A DNA stretch of 64,000 nucleotides from Muricauda sp. SCSIO 64092. Its GTDB lineage: Bacteria > Bacteroidota > Bacteroidia > Flavobacteriales > Flavobacteriaceae. Within the stretch, counting starts at the first letter, position 1. The number at the start of each line of letters is the position of its first letter. Location: the NCBI RefSeq assembly GCF_023016285.1, contig NZ_CP095413.1:2294001-2358000 (forward strand), given 5' to 3'. The position numbers were made by a program, and so were the translations under genes. Under the pieces are notes generated by a model that saw only the letters and a list, made by a program, of their open reading frames with translations, was not told where the DNA came from and did not search any database. Below are positions 34,231-42,878 of this stretch, one piece after another.

Positions 34231-35162
34231 TTACCTTGTTTCAACGATTCAATGGCAGGGAATGAGGCCCTGGTCGTGTTAACAATCTCATCAAAAGGAA
34301 TAATTGCTTTTCCTCCTTTTTGTTGCTGTCTTATCAGTTCTTGAAATTGGTTGAAGTGTCCTTTATCCTGTTTTGAAGAGGAATTTTTCCCTTTTTTAAA
34401 TCCATAAGACTTTAATTTTCTCCAATTATCCATTATTAGAGTACGCTCCTGCGAATATACCTCAATACGTTCTTTTGCATAGGCCTTACTACCATTGGCA
34501 AAATAATTGATTGTTGCGTTGGAGCCATTCTCGTATCGCAATAAAATGCTTGCGTTGTCAGTATTCTCCTGTGGATTCTTGCCCATGGCATTCATACAAA
34601 CTGCTTTTTCCCGACTTCCGGCGAAATACGTGCACAAATCAATATAATGACAGGCCTCGCCTATAATTCGACCACCACCAACTTCCATATCATGCACCCA
34701 TATATCAGTTGGAATAAAGCCTGCGTTCATAGTGGCCAAAATATACACTGGGGTGTTGTCACTCCCTAAAGCTTTCTTCCTTTTTTTGGCCAATAGGGCA
34801 AAACGTCTATTAAGTCCTACGCTTAACGACACATTTTGTTTGCGGTGCTCCTCTATTATTGCATCAAGTTCTGTTTGCGTCAAGGCCAATGGTTTTTCAA
34901 CAAATACACTTTTCTTTGCCTTTAAGCACCCCATTACAATATTGGAGTGCATATATATGTCGTATAATAACCAAATCTTTCTCATTATCTTTCAAGATTT
35001 CTTCCTACTTGGAAGTAGAATCGCCAATGGCATGACGTTTTGCCGAAACGTTTAAAAAAAACCTCCCAAACTAGCAAGAAATTTGATATGCTCATTTAGC
35101 TGTTTTAAGTTTGGACATATGGTCAAATTCGTAAAACTTTCAGCTTTGATAATTCCAACAAC
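34212..35162 (-). pseudogene. Gfo/Idh/MocA half of a bi-domain oxidoreductase, degenerate
   Basis: The 3' part is an open frame with VFVEKPLALTQTELDAIIEE, GGGRIIGEACHYIDLCTYFA and a normal C-terminus. Upstream the sequence still reads as the same protein but is broken: VVGIIKAESFTNLTICPNLK (first strand of the NAD fold, with the GAGNFT motif damaged) runs to a stop after a run of eight T; the middle part (RHAIGDSTSK, stop, EEILKDNEKDLVII) is in another frame; then the frame shifts back before NIVMGCLKAKKS. Intact homologues of about 700 residues have an additional N-terminal zinc-dehydrogenase domain, which is absent. It overlaps the heparinase-like gene by 19 nt. Confidence 0.82.
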
Positions 35163-35185
35163 TCCTTTTTACTTTTAATGGATTT

Positions 35186-36523
35186 TTATACATTAACCTT
35201 TAATAATACTTTTCCTGAAATCGATTTTATTGGGGAGTCTATTTTTTTAAATTCAAAAAAAATATTGACGTTTTTGGCATCAAAATAGCTTTCGGCTAGT
35301 TCTGAATTGACATTCTTGTTCGTGACATACAGAATAGTGGCCTTCCCAATTTCTTTTTGGCAGACCTGAATATAATCACAATAGTCAAAAAGCTTATGAT
35401 GCCTTCCAAATAAAAGTCCCGTAAGAGAAATCTTTTTATTGTTCTTATCAAATATGAAATCTGATTTTCTGCCTTCCAATATAGAAAACTTGGACAGTAC
35501 TTTTTCTTTTTCCTCAACCACAAGAACTTTGTCTTCAGTATTATACCTTATTAATGGGGTTGCAAAGCTATGATATGATGTTCCTATCAATTCATTATCT
35601 ACAACTTCAGCATAGCCATAAGATTGCAACACCTTATAGGTGTTTTCTTCTATATCCTCAAAAGCAATGACACATCTTTCCGTATGACCATAAAAAGCTT
35701 GAGAGGTTATGTTAAAACAATACTTTTCTATATATTGACGCATATAATTATAAGGGTATTCCGAACAATAAAAAACTGATTCTAAGTCGTTATATAATTT
35801 TTTGTGTAAGTCTGGTCTCAGTTCCCTTATTTTTTTGGAAAACTCAAAAATAGCGCTAGGATACCCATGTAAAAACTTTATTTTGTACTTCAAAACAAAA
35901 TGTTGTAATTTACTTAAGACCAAAGAGTAATCAGAATAAATATCCACATAGATGGAATTTCTTAAAAAATCATATTGAACAAGATTATTTATATTGCTTC
36001 TACCTACAAAAACCATTTTTAAATCTGATATTTTATAGCCTTTATAAGCCCAAAAATGATTAAGGTGTGCCATCTCATGGCCCAGTGCATAAGAATTGGT
36101 ATATAGTGATAAGGGAGTACCTGTTGAGCCACCGGTATTACTTTTTGCAATCCCTTTCATCAAAAACGAACGCTGTTGTAAATCATATTGCTGTAGCGTC
36201 TTCTTAGTAATGATAGGAATTTCCTTAATGTCATCAAATGAGTTTAACTCTACCGGATTGTAATGCATTTTGCCATAATAATCTTTGTAAAAAGTGATAT
36301 TGTTATATGCAAAATCTACTATTTTCTTTACTTTTTCAAAAATAAAGGTCTTTGTTAGTTCTTCATTTCCTTTCTGCAACCTTGCTATTTCATTTTTCGC
36401 TAATCTATACGATTTATATACTCCAGGCCGTATCTCGTAAGGGATATGGGAAATTAAAACTCCCGGTCCAACCCCAATCGGGATTTTTTTTAAATTGTTT
36501 TTAAGGTAATTTGCAATTTTCAC
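35186..36523 (-). CDS. CapK/PaaK-like adenylate-forming enzyme
   Basis: A 445-residue member of the phenylacetate-CoA ligase-like/CapK family. The ATP-binding loop KSNTGGSTGTPLSLY is at about 127-141, and the C-terminal region has AEVVDNELIGTSYHSFATPL and the RYNTEDKV segment. CapK-like proteins recur in capsule/O-antigen loci and are thought to activate an acid for decorating a sugar; no acceptor or carrier protein is obvious here. Start is GTG, because no suitable ATG precedes the conserved region. Confidence 0.83.
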   Translation of the reverse strand: MKIANYLKNNLKKIPIGVGPGVLISHIPYEIRPGVYKSYRLAKNEIARLQKGNEELTKTFIFEKVKKIVDFAYNNITFYKDYYGKMHYNPVELNSFDDIKEIPIITKKTLQQYDLQQRSFLMKGIAKSNTGGSTGTPLSLYTNSYALGHEMAHLNHFWAYKGYKISDLKMVFVGRSNINNLVQYDFLRNSIYVDIYSDYSLVLSKLQHFVLKYKIKFLHGYPSAIFEFSKKIRELRPDLHKKLYNDLESVFYCSEYPYNYMRQYIEKYCFNITSQAFYGHTERCVIAFEDIEENTYKVLQSYGYAEVVDNELIGTSYHSFATPLIRYNTEDKVLVVEEKEKVLSKFSILEGRKSDFIFDKNNKKISLTGLLFGRHHKLFDYCDYIQVCQKEIGKATILYVTNKNVNSELAESYFDAKNVNIFFEFKKIDSPIKSISGKVLLKVNV

Positions 36524-36573
36524 TTCTTAACTAATTCTATTATACTGGACAATAAAGTACTAAGCCAAAAACA

Positions 36574-37614
36574 TCAGAGAGAATTCAACTGTGCCAACAA
36601 CCTATTATAAATAACTTTGTCATCGAAAGATTCAAATCTTTTTACTGCATTCTCAGAAAGAATTCTATAATTCTCGTCATTAAATCTTAACATGGCTTTT
36701 AAAAGCTTTTTAGAGTTTTTAATCGGCACTAAAAAACCGTTGTATCCGTCTTCAATTACTTCTGGAATAGCATTCCAATATGTTGATATTGCCGGTAAGC
36801 CAATAGACATTGCCTCTATAAGTACCCCTGGATGACCTTCTCCATCATGATAACTTGGCAATAAAACAACATCATATTGTGCCAAGGTTGTTATGATTTC
36901 ATCAGGAGACAGGATTCCTTTATACTTAATGATTGAATTTTCTACTGTATTAATATCAAGGTTGTCCATTATTGGGCCGTAGATATCTATTTTAAATGAT
37001 TGTGGAAGCCCTGTCGAAGCCTTGGCAATTTCGAAAATTCCTTTTGTCTTTTTAACATGACCAATAAATACAAACTTTTGGCGATAAGAAAGTTCCCTTT
37101 TTAAAAGTACTTGATTTTGTTTACTCCGTACATTGGGAAGCCAAAAAAGTTTATGAAAACCAATAGATTTAAGAAATTGAATATTCTGTTTTGTTTCTAC
37201 TATCAATAAATCAGATTTAAGAAATGTCGTTTTTGCAATAATCCTTAAAGAAGAGAACTTATTTAAGTACAAATACTCAAAATTGCCCCCAAAAATCCTG
37301 AATACAACTTTTTTTGAAAATAATTTGGCTAATATATAAATCATGGGGCTCAGAAAAAAAGCTCCGTTTCTGGAAACGTTCAACATGACCAATGCACTAC
37401 TGTCAATATTGATTAAAAAACAGTAAATAGAATAAAAATAATTTCTAAAAAGCGAGAGGCTTCCTGAGTATCTATTAAGTTGTATGAACAAATAATCTAC
37501 ATTATGATTTTTAATGAAATCTATTAAGGATTTCATAAGTATCGTTGTGCCCCCATAAGTTTTAGGCTTATTCTCGATTGGGATAGCTCCAAGAATTAAA
37601 AATTTCCGTTTCAT
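36574..37614 (-). CDS. Glycosyltransferase family 4
   Basis: A 346-residue GT-B glycosyltransferase. The C-terminal donor domain has FVFIGHVKKTKGIFEIAKA (about 180-198) and SYHDGEGHPGVLIEAMSIGL, containing the EGHPGVLIEA motif of GT4 retaining enzymes. The N-terminal acceptor domain includes TYGGTTILMKSLIDF. The linkage and sugar are unknown. It is preceded by a lipoprotein gene and its ATG overlaps a small open tail (see separate entry). Confidence 0.87.
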   Translation of the reverse strand: MKRKFLILGAIPIENKPKTYGGTTILMKSLIDFIKNHNVDYLFIQLNRYSGSLSLFRNYFYSIYCFLINIDSSALVMLNVSRNGAFFLSPMIYILAKLFSKKVVFRIFGGNFEYLYLNKFSSLRIIAKTTFLKSDLLIVETKQNIQFLKSIGFHKLFWLPNVRSKQNQVLLKRELSYRQKFVFIGHVKKTKGIFEIAKASTGLPQSFKIDIYGPIMDNLDINTVENSIIKYKGILSPDEIITTLAQYDVVLLPSYHDGEGHPGVLIEAMSIGLPAISTYWNAIPEVIEDGYNGFLVPIKNSKKLLKAMLRFNDENYRILSENAVKRFESFDDKVIYNRLLAQLNSL

Positions 37615-37730
37615 TTATCTAAAAACCAGAAGTCTGCGACTTCATAATTGGCAATCTCGTGGGTGCTGTTGGTTTGAAAAGTATCATCCAAATCTTTTAC
37701 TATTCTATGATATTTCTCCCCGAATAAGGT
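37611..37730 (-). other. Open tail in a second frame ending at the GT4 start
   Basis: Thirty-nine codons without a start (…GEKYHRIVKDLDDTFQTN… ending ADFWFLDK) run in a different frame from the end of the lipoprotein gene to a TGA that overlaps the GT4 ATG as ATGA. The composition looks protein-like. It may be the original C-terminus of the lipoprotein (or another gene) separated by a frameshift, or a chance frame. Confidence 0.35.
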
Positions 37731-38290
37731 TTAGGGTTCTCAGTTAAGCTATCTAGCCTTTCCAGTTGTGCCCCCCATATGTAGGCCTTTTTGAGTGTTG
37801 CACCTTTAACCATTCCATTTCCTGGATAAACTACGATATCACCCATACTATCTTGACTTACTCTTACAATTGCCCTTGTCCATACCTGACTGTTAATTTT
37901 AACCAATTTATTATTGTATTCCCCATTTTTCCCTTTTGAAAAAGCAGTTATGGGAAATGTTCCTTCTTGCCCCCTTATAGCTTTAATGTATATGGAAAAA
38001 ACGTAATATCCTTGATCAAGTTCTGGTATCATTTGATATATCCTTGATTTCTTATTTTTGGTCAAATCTATTAGGTCTGCCGATGGCCTTATTTCTGGGG
38101 ACTCGACACAATTATCCTCAACTATCACATCTTCTCTAGTCCATACCATGTCGGAAAAATCCTCAGTATACTCAAGAAGATTGATTGAGGTGGTGCCAGT
38201 ATGTATGTTTGTCTCAATCGTTGATTTTTTGTCCTCGCCACACGACAAAACAAATAATATAAGAGTTGTTTTTGTTAAAAAAAATCTCAT
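37700..38290 (-). CDS. Lipoprotein with carbohydrate-binding-like fold in the polysaccharide locus
   Basis: A 196-residue protein with a lipobox (FVLSC, Cys17) and a mature part that reads like the beta-sandwich carbohydrate-binding modules of phage and surface proteins: NLLEYTEDFSDMVWTREDV, then GYYVFSIYIKAIRGQEG, and a final KKAYIWGAQLERLDS. No enzyme motif is visible. Its place inside a glycan assembly cluster is unusual. The end of the frame is in doubt because a protein-like tail in another frame follows. Confidence 0.7.
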   Translation of the reverse strand: MRFFLTKTTLILFVLSCGEDKKSTIETNIHTGTTSINLLEYTEDFSDMVWTREDVIVEDNCVESPEIRPSADLIDLTKNKKSRIYQMIPELDQGYYVFSIYIKAIRGQEGTFPITAFSKGKNGEYNNKLVKINSQVWTRAIVRVSQDSMGDIVVYPGNGMVKGATLKKAYIWGAQLERLDSLTENPKPYSGRNIIE

Positions 38291-38423
38291 TTAAAAAGAT
38301 TTAAATATCGATTCAATAATTGCACCAAATGTAATACTCCCCATTATCTGGAACAAAATTGCTTGGGGAGAAATCACTCTTTATTTATTGTGTTATAATC
38401 AAGATTTCAAAAAGGGCGAGTCT

Positions 38424-39617
38424 TCATTTTTTGTTTTCAATAACCAATAATGAATAAAATAGGGCATAAAACAATACTCCCCAAATTCTAGCTAAATACA
38501 CCTCAGTAAGACAACAAATACTAAACAGGGTCAAAAAAATTAGGCTTAAAACATTATTATTTGATATTGCCCTATAGAACCCAAACCCTATCATACTTAG
38601 CCATGACAAAATACCCAAAATACCCGATGCTATTAATATCTGTAAATATTGATTATGGGCATTATAATGTTCAAAATAAGGTCGGGCCAAATAATGGTTT
38701 TTATAGCACTCATCCAAAAATAATTGGGTATTGCTGAAACCTATCCCAAAGACCTTTGGGTTTTCCAAAAAAATCCGCCATGCACAACTCCAAGAATGAA
38801 ACCTTAATGATAGCCCATCTGTAAAATTATTAAACAGCCTATCTTTAATTATTAAATAACTATTAGTATCCGCTGTTAAAAAAAAAAGTGAGCTAAAAGC
38901 TAAAATAAATGCTACATAGCCAAGTTGTTTTTTTATTTTTTGTCTGAAGACCTTGATGAAAACATAAAGTATCAAACATATCATAAAAGCCACAATAGGG
39001 GTTCTTGATTGCAAAAAAATCAAAGAGGTTATCAAGAAAATTTGAAAAATAACTATTGTTATCTTATACAACAATTTATCATTTCTCAGGAAGGCCTCGA
39101 AAAGTATAAAAAACGCCATTACGACGAATTGAGCCAAATATACGGGATGAATACCACCAATAGGTTGGGTAAACAATGAGTAACTAATCGCAGCGTCCGA
39201 AGGTTCAAAAAACAATAATTGAAACCAACATATCAACAAACCAATGATAACACCGGAACAAAAACCAAATAATACAATCTGTTGATTTTTTGCATTTCGG
39301 GTTTTATGTAATATTAATGGTACTAGTAGTAGTAACAAGTATTTTCCCATTTTACCAAAATGATTGTCGATTGAACTTTTCTCAACAAGAAAGATTCCTG
39401 TTAAAAAAATCAAAATGTTCATGGACAATAATATCCATGCATAATCAGAAGTAACCCTTTTGATTGACTCTTTTTTAATTAAGAAAAGGCTTGTAGCTAT
39501 CGACAAAATCAAAGCAATATTACTATATCTGTTTTCATAGGGAATTGAAAAGGCCAGAAGAGAAATACTTAATATATATAGTCTATTTGAGTCACTATTC
39601 TTTATCGTAGATCTCAT
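38424..39617 (-). CDS. O-antigen ligase/polymerase family membrane protein
   Basis: A 397-residue polytopic protein with about ten to twelve helices and the large periplasmic loop of the Wzy_C/WaaL family around residues 250-310, including RFHSWSCAWRIFLENPKVFG and HYNAHNQYLQILIASG, whose His/Asn pattern matches O-antigen ligases. It probably ligates the glycan to its lipid or cell-surface acceptor, or polymerises repeats. A second polytopic protein of the same general class lies 1.2 kb upstream. The coding region is clearly AT-rich. Confidence 0.8.
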   Translation of the reverse strand: MRSTIKNSDSNRLYILSISLLAFSIPYENRYSNIALILSIATSLFLIKKESIKRVTSDYAWILLSMNILIFLTGIFLVEKSSIDNHFGKMGKYLLLLLVPLILHKTRNAKNQQIVLFGFCSGVIIGLLICWFQLLFFEPSDAAISYSLFTQPIGGIHPVYLAQFVVMAFFILFEAFLRNDKLLYKITIVIFQIFLITSLIFLQSRTPIVAFMICLILYVFIKVFRQKIKKQLGYVAFILAFSSLFFLTADTNSYLIIKDRLFNNFTDGLSLRFHSWSCAWRIFLENPKVFGIGFSNTQLFLDECYKNHYLARPYFEHYNAHNQYLQILIASGILGILSWLSMIGFGFYRAISNNNVLSLIFLTLFSICCLTEVYLARIWGVLFYALFYSLLVIENKK

Positions 39618-39637
39618 TTCGTGTTTTTAAAAATATG

Positions 39638-39799
39638 TTATTGCGCCGATTGCCCAGATAAGATATTATTTAAGTCCTCAACCATTTGCCGTTGATGTGT
39701 AGAGTAAAAACTGTTTTCACTTGTTTTAAAATACTGGAAAGATATGACCAAACGAATTATGTTGTCTCCAAGCCATAATATTTCTCGTCTTTTTTTCAT
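39638..39799 (-). CDS. Small 53-residue ORF coupled to the upstream glycosyltransferase gene
   Basis: The ATG overlaps the stop of the preceding glycosyltransferase gene (ATGA on the minus strand), and the frame runs 53 codons to TAA, 20 nt before the O-antigen ligase-like gene. The protein begins MKKRREILWLGDNIIRL and ends VEDLNNILSGQSAQ; it is basic at the N-terminus, has no transmembrane helix, and I recognise no family. It could be a real small protein or the remnant tail of a lost gene. Confidence 0.45.
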   Translation of the reverse strand: MKKRREILWLGDNIIRLVISFQYFKTSENSFYSTHQRQMVEDLNNILSGQSAQ

Positions 39800-40803
39800 C
39801 TCTTATTTTTTATCTCAAATATGTTTTTTATGGCAGAAGCATAATAGGACCTGTTGTAGTATTCCTTAAAAAAAGATTGAAATTCCTTATATAAATTTGA
39901 ATTATCAATATTTTCTCTGTCAAACTCACATATTAAGGAAGCTATCTTGTGCTCATCATAAGATTCTTTAATTGGTATGCAATATTTCATTTTATTGAAC
40001 CTTTCTGAAAAATCCCCAATGGTTTCGCTATAAATAGGGATTAATCCACTGGCCATGTATGAGTTCATTTTGGTAGGAGAAGCAACATTATTTACAATGT
40101 GGTTGTCCCGAAGTAAGAAACCGTACTTGTAATTTAACAATTCCTTTTGTAACTCAGAGACACCTACACATTTACATTCGACAACGTCTTGAAGATTGTT
40201 TTCAACAAGTATTTTCATGGCTTTACTACGCTCTTTGGTCAAAAGAACTAGTTTAAATTGATTATCCATTTTTTTAAGAACCCCAAAAGTTTTTACAATA
40301 AATTCTACTTTTTGCCAAGGGGCGATAGAACCTGCATACACTATAGTTTTATTCTTCTTTTTTTTAAGAATCCCTTTTGAGATTTCCAAATTAAAACAAG
40401 GCATTACATAAAAATTGTTTCCTCTATAATTATACTTCTTCTTATAATGCTTATACATTTTTTGTGACACAAAAAAATTAAAATGTGAGAACTTTAAAGT
40501 CAAATGCTCAACCAGGGACAGGAGATAAAATTTGTACTTTTGTTTGTGCTTCATTAGTGATTCTTCGGGCGCTACTCCCTGAAACCAATTCATACACTTT
40601 AGGAAAGGATATCTTAATTTAACCCTAAGAAAATCAACACTTGTAATGGTAATGACAACATGGCCCCTACTAATATCCGATAGTTTATTTGTAATAGGTA
40701 AATTACGATTGGTATTCAGTGATTCGTTAATGATAGTAACATATAAAAAAGTTGCTTCATTCAATTCTTGTTTGTCCCTGGTGTAGAATATTATGTTTTC
40801 CAT
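39796..40803 (-). CDS. Putative glycosyltransferase (GT-B fold)
   Basis: A 335-residue protein. The second half reads as a GT4-type donor domain: KTIVYAGSIAPWQKVEFIVK (about 174-193), then FKLVLLTKERSKA, and NNVASPTKMNSYMASGLIPI in place of the usual E-x7-E motif. The first half includes CMNWFQGVAPEESLM. The family match is weak in the N-terminal half, so the call is based on fold pattern and location. Its start lies within the end of the Wzy-like gene (47-nt overlap). Confidence 0.75.
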   Translation of the reverse strand: MENIIFYTRDKQELNEATFLYVTIINESLNTNRNLPITNKLSDISRGHVVITITSVDFLRVKLRYPFLKCMNWFQGVAPEESLMKHKQKYKFYLLSLVEHLTLKFSHFNFFVSQKMYKHYKKKYNYRGNNFYVMPCFNLEISKGILKKKKNKTIVYAGSIAPWQKVEFIVKTFGVLKKMDNQFKLVLLTKERSKAMKILVENNLQDVVECKCVGVSELQKELLNYKYGFLLRDNHIVNNVASPTKMNSYMASGLIPIYSETIGDFSERFNKMKYCIPIKESYDEHKIASLICEFDRENIDNSNLYKEFQSFFKEYYNRSYYASAIKNIFEIKNKR

Positions 40804-41977
40804 TTTTTTTTGTTGATTTATATAGTAGCATCATATTTATCGCTAAAAAAGTTAAAAAGGGGGACAGCTCTACCATCAACGAGATTATGATGAGACTATA
40901 CATTGAGGCTTTGATCAAATTAGAAACAGGACTTTTATAAAACCTTATGATTAGAAAAATAATTGGCACTAAAAAAAACAATCCACAACTAACCAAATAC
41001 TCAAAAAAAATGGCTTTTGGTGTTGCATACAATTCATTTTTCAATGTTCCAGTAATTTCAATTCCTGTCATTTGGGCTTGTACACTATTTGAGGTCATTT
41101 TTAAGATGTATTCTGGATGAAATGCCCCAAATCCAGTTCCAAGCAAATTCTCGCCAAACAACTGGACAGCTGTAAGAAAAGAACTAAAGCGCAAGGTAAA
41201 AGATGTCCATATTTGGTTTTTCTCCGTTAATCCCCCAATACCATATTCACGTAATACCGTAATGAAATGATTAATGCTATTAAGTTGTGGTATCCGTAAA
41301 ATAAAAGGTAGCGATACAATCCCAACAAGGACAATACCCATTACTGTTCTTTTTAATTTTTTGTTTTCGGACTTAAAAACAAAATAAAGCAACATTAAAG
41401 GTAAAACTAAGATTTGAGCTTTAGACCTTATAAATAGTCCTAGTATTATAAAAAGGATAATCCAAAATCTAGATTTCTTACTAATCTTATAATATTCCAA
41501 TAATAATGGTAGCATAAAAACATAGTACATGCCTGCAGCACTGTGCTCTGATGCAAGCATTGTTACCCTCTCGAAAGGAGCTTCTAAAAATTGAAAAAGA
41601 CCTGCAATGGTTAGCGGTACAGAGATATAGTAGACAAACCTCAAAATTTGCTGATAAGATAATCTACATACATATATTAGTATTCCTATCGAAAAGAAAA
41701 TTCGAATCCAAAAAAATCGAATTCTATATAAGATGTCCGAAGTATAGATGGAGTCATATTTTGATATTAAAATATTCCAAAAGGAAATAAGAGTACCCGA
41801 TGTAAAGACAAAAGAAAACAATATCACAAGAATAGCAGGGTATTTTAGACTTTTCAATTTTAAAGCGCAATAACCAGCTATAAAAAAACTGAAATAAGTA
41901 TAGCCCAAGGTGAAAATAGCGATGCTGAATGATATTAAAATCATTTCAAAATCAAACAGCATTTGTTTTTTTTTCAT
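40757..41977 (-). CDS. Wzy-like O-antigen polymerase
   Basis: A 406-residue very hydrophobic protein with about ten to twelve transmembrane helices and one large loop (roughly 235-320, containing GIGGLTEKNQIWTSFTLRFS and LGTGFGAFHPEYILKM). Wzy polymerases diverge strongly in sequence, so the call rests on topology and on position next to Wzx and glycosyltransferase genes. It overlaps the GT2 gene by 4 nt and the following glycosyltransferase gene by 47 nt. It would polymerise the lipid-linked repeats flipped by Wzx. Confidence 0.72.
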   Translation of the reverse strand: MKKKQMLFDFEMILISFSIAIFTLGYTYFSFFIAGYCALKLKSLKYPAILVILFSFVFTSGTLISFWNILISKYDSIYTSDILYRIRFFWIRIFFSIGILIYVCRLSYQQILRFVYYISVPLTIAGLFQFLEAPFERVTMLASEHSAAGMYYVFMLPLLLEYYKISKKSRFWIILFIILGLFIRSKAQILVLPLMLLYFVFKSENKKLKRTVMGIVLVGIVSLPFILRIPQLNSINHFITVLREYGIGGLTEKNQIWTSFTLRFSSFLTAVQLFGENLLGTGFGAFHPEYILKMTSNSVQAQMTGIEITGTLKNELYATPKAIFFEYLVSCGLFFLVPIIFLIIRFYKSPVSNLIKASMYSLIIISLMVELSPFLTFLAINMMLLYKSTKKNGKHNILHQGQTRIE

Positions 41978-42867
41978 TTAGTATAAGACAACAAAGTTTT
42001 TGTAAAATATTTGAGGCTAAATTTCACATATCTCACAACGAAAAAAAAATAGGGAAAAAAACCGATAGAATGTTTTTTCAAGAACCGAAAACTTATTCTT
42101 AAGTTTTTAAAGGATCTTATATCATTTAAATACCACAAATAATTTTTGAACGAGTAAACATCTTTTTTTCCCGTGTTTTCATGAAGATTCCAAGCTTTCA
42201 AATCCGGATATACGTGAAGGTCATAGCCCGCGTCCTTAGCCCTCAAGAAAAGGTCGGTATCTCCATCATACTGCGGAAAGCTTTTTGCATCGCACAAGCC
42301 AATTTCTCCGAACATGGCGACCGGCATAATAACCGCCATGCCCCCGCACCAATCCACTTTGGTAATCTTCTCAAATTTGGGGCCATCCTTTTTTCCGGTG
42401 CCAATGTTCACCTTTTTATCCGTTTTGGGATTGTAGGTGCCTCCAAAGGAGAAAATCAGGTCAGGAGTGTTCTTACGGTACATTTTTGAGGTCAAAATAG
42501 TCCTGTCGTTGGTGGTTTGAAGAATACGGTGTAGCGTCACAAAGTAGTCGCTCTCTATATACAAGTCTTTGTTCCAAAACAAAATATGGGAGTGTTCCGA
42601 TGCTTTGAGCATATGTTCAATACCCATGTTGATTGCCGCTGACCAAAACAAGTTACCATCCCCCTTCAAAACGGTGACATCGTGGTGATTTTCCGCAAGC
42701 CATTCAGATGTGCCGTCGGTCGATCCATCATCAATGACAATTATCTCCGAGTTCATTCGAGTATCGATAATAGTATGGTAATGCACCAAGGCCTTTTTGA
42801 GGTTTTTGATACACTGTTTGGTATAAAAAATCTGGTTGTAGACTGGTATTAAGATTGCAAGCCCCAT
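41974..42867 (-). CDS. Family 2 glycosyltransferase
   Basis: A 297-residue GT-A enzyme of the GT2 family, rhamnosyltransferase-like. N-terminal LAILIPVYNQIFYTKQCIKN, the nucleotide-binding IIVIDDGSTDGTSEWLAE at about 43-60, a catalytic-type KDLYI in place of the usual DDD box, and WCGGMAVIMPV. I used the ATG giving MGLAILIPVYNQ; a TTG 9 nt upstream is also possible. It lies 12 nt after wzx. Confidence 0.88.
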   Translation of the reverse strand: MGLAILIPVYNQIFYTKQCIKNLKKALVHYHTIIDTRMNSEIIVIDDGSTDGTSEWLAENHHDVTVLKGDGNLFWSAAINMGIEHMLKASEHSHILFWNKDLYIESDYFVTLHRILQTTNDRTILTSKMYRKNTPDLIFSFGGTYNPKTDKKVNIGTGKKDGPKFEKITKVDWCGGMAVIMPVAMFGEIGLCDAKSFPQYDGDTDLFLRAKDAGYDLHVYPDLKAWNLHENTGKKDVYSFKNYLWYLNDIRSFKNLRISFRFLKKHSIGFFPYFFFVVRYVKFSLKYFTKTLLSYTK

Positions 42868-42878
42868 TATCTTCAATT

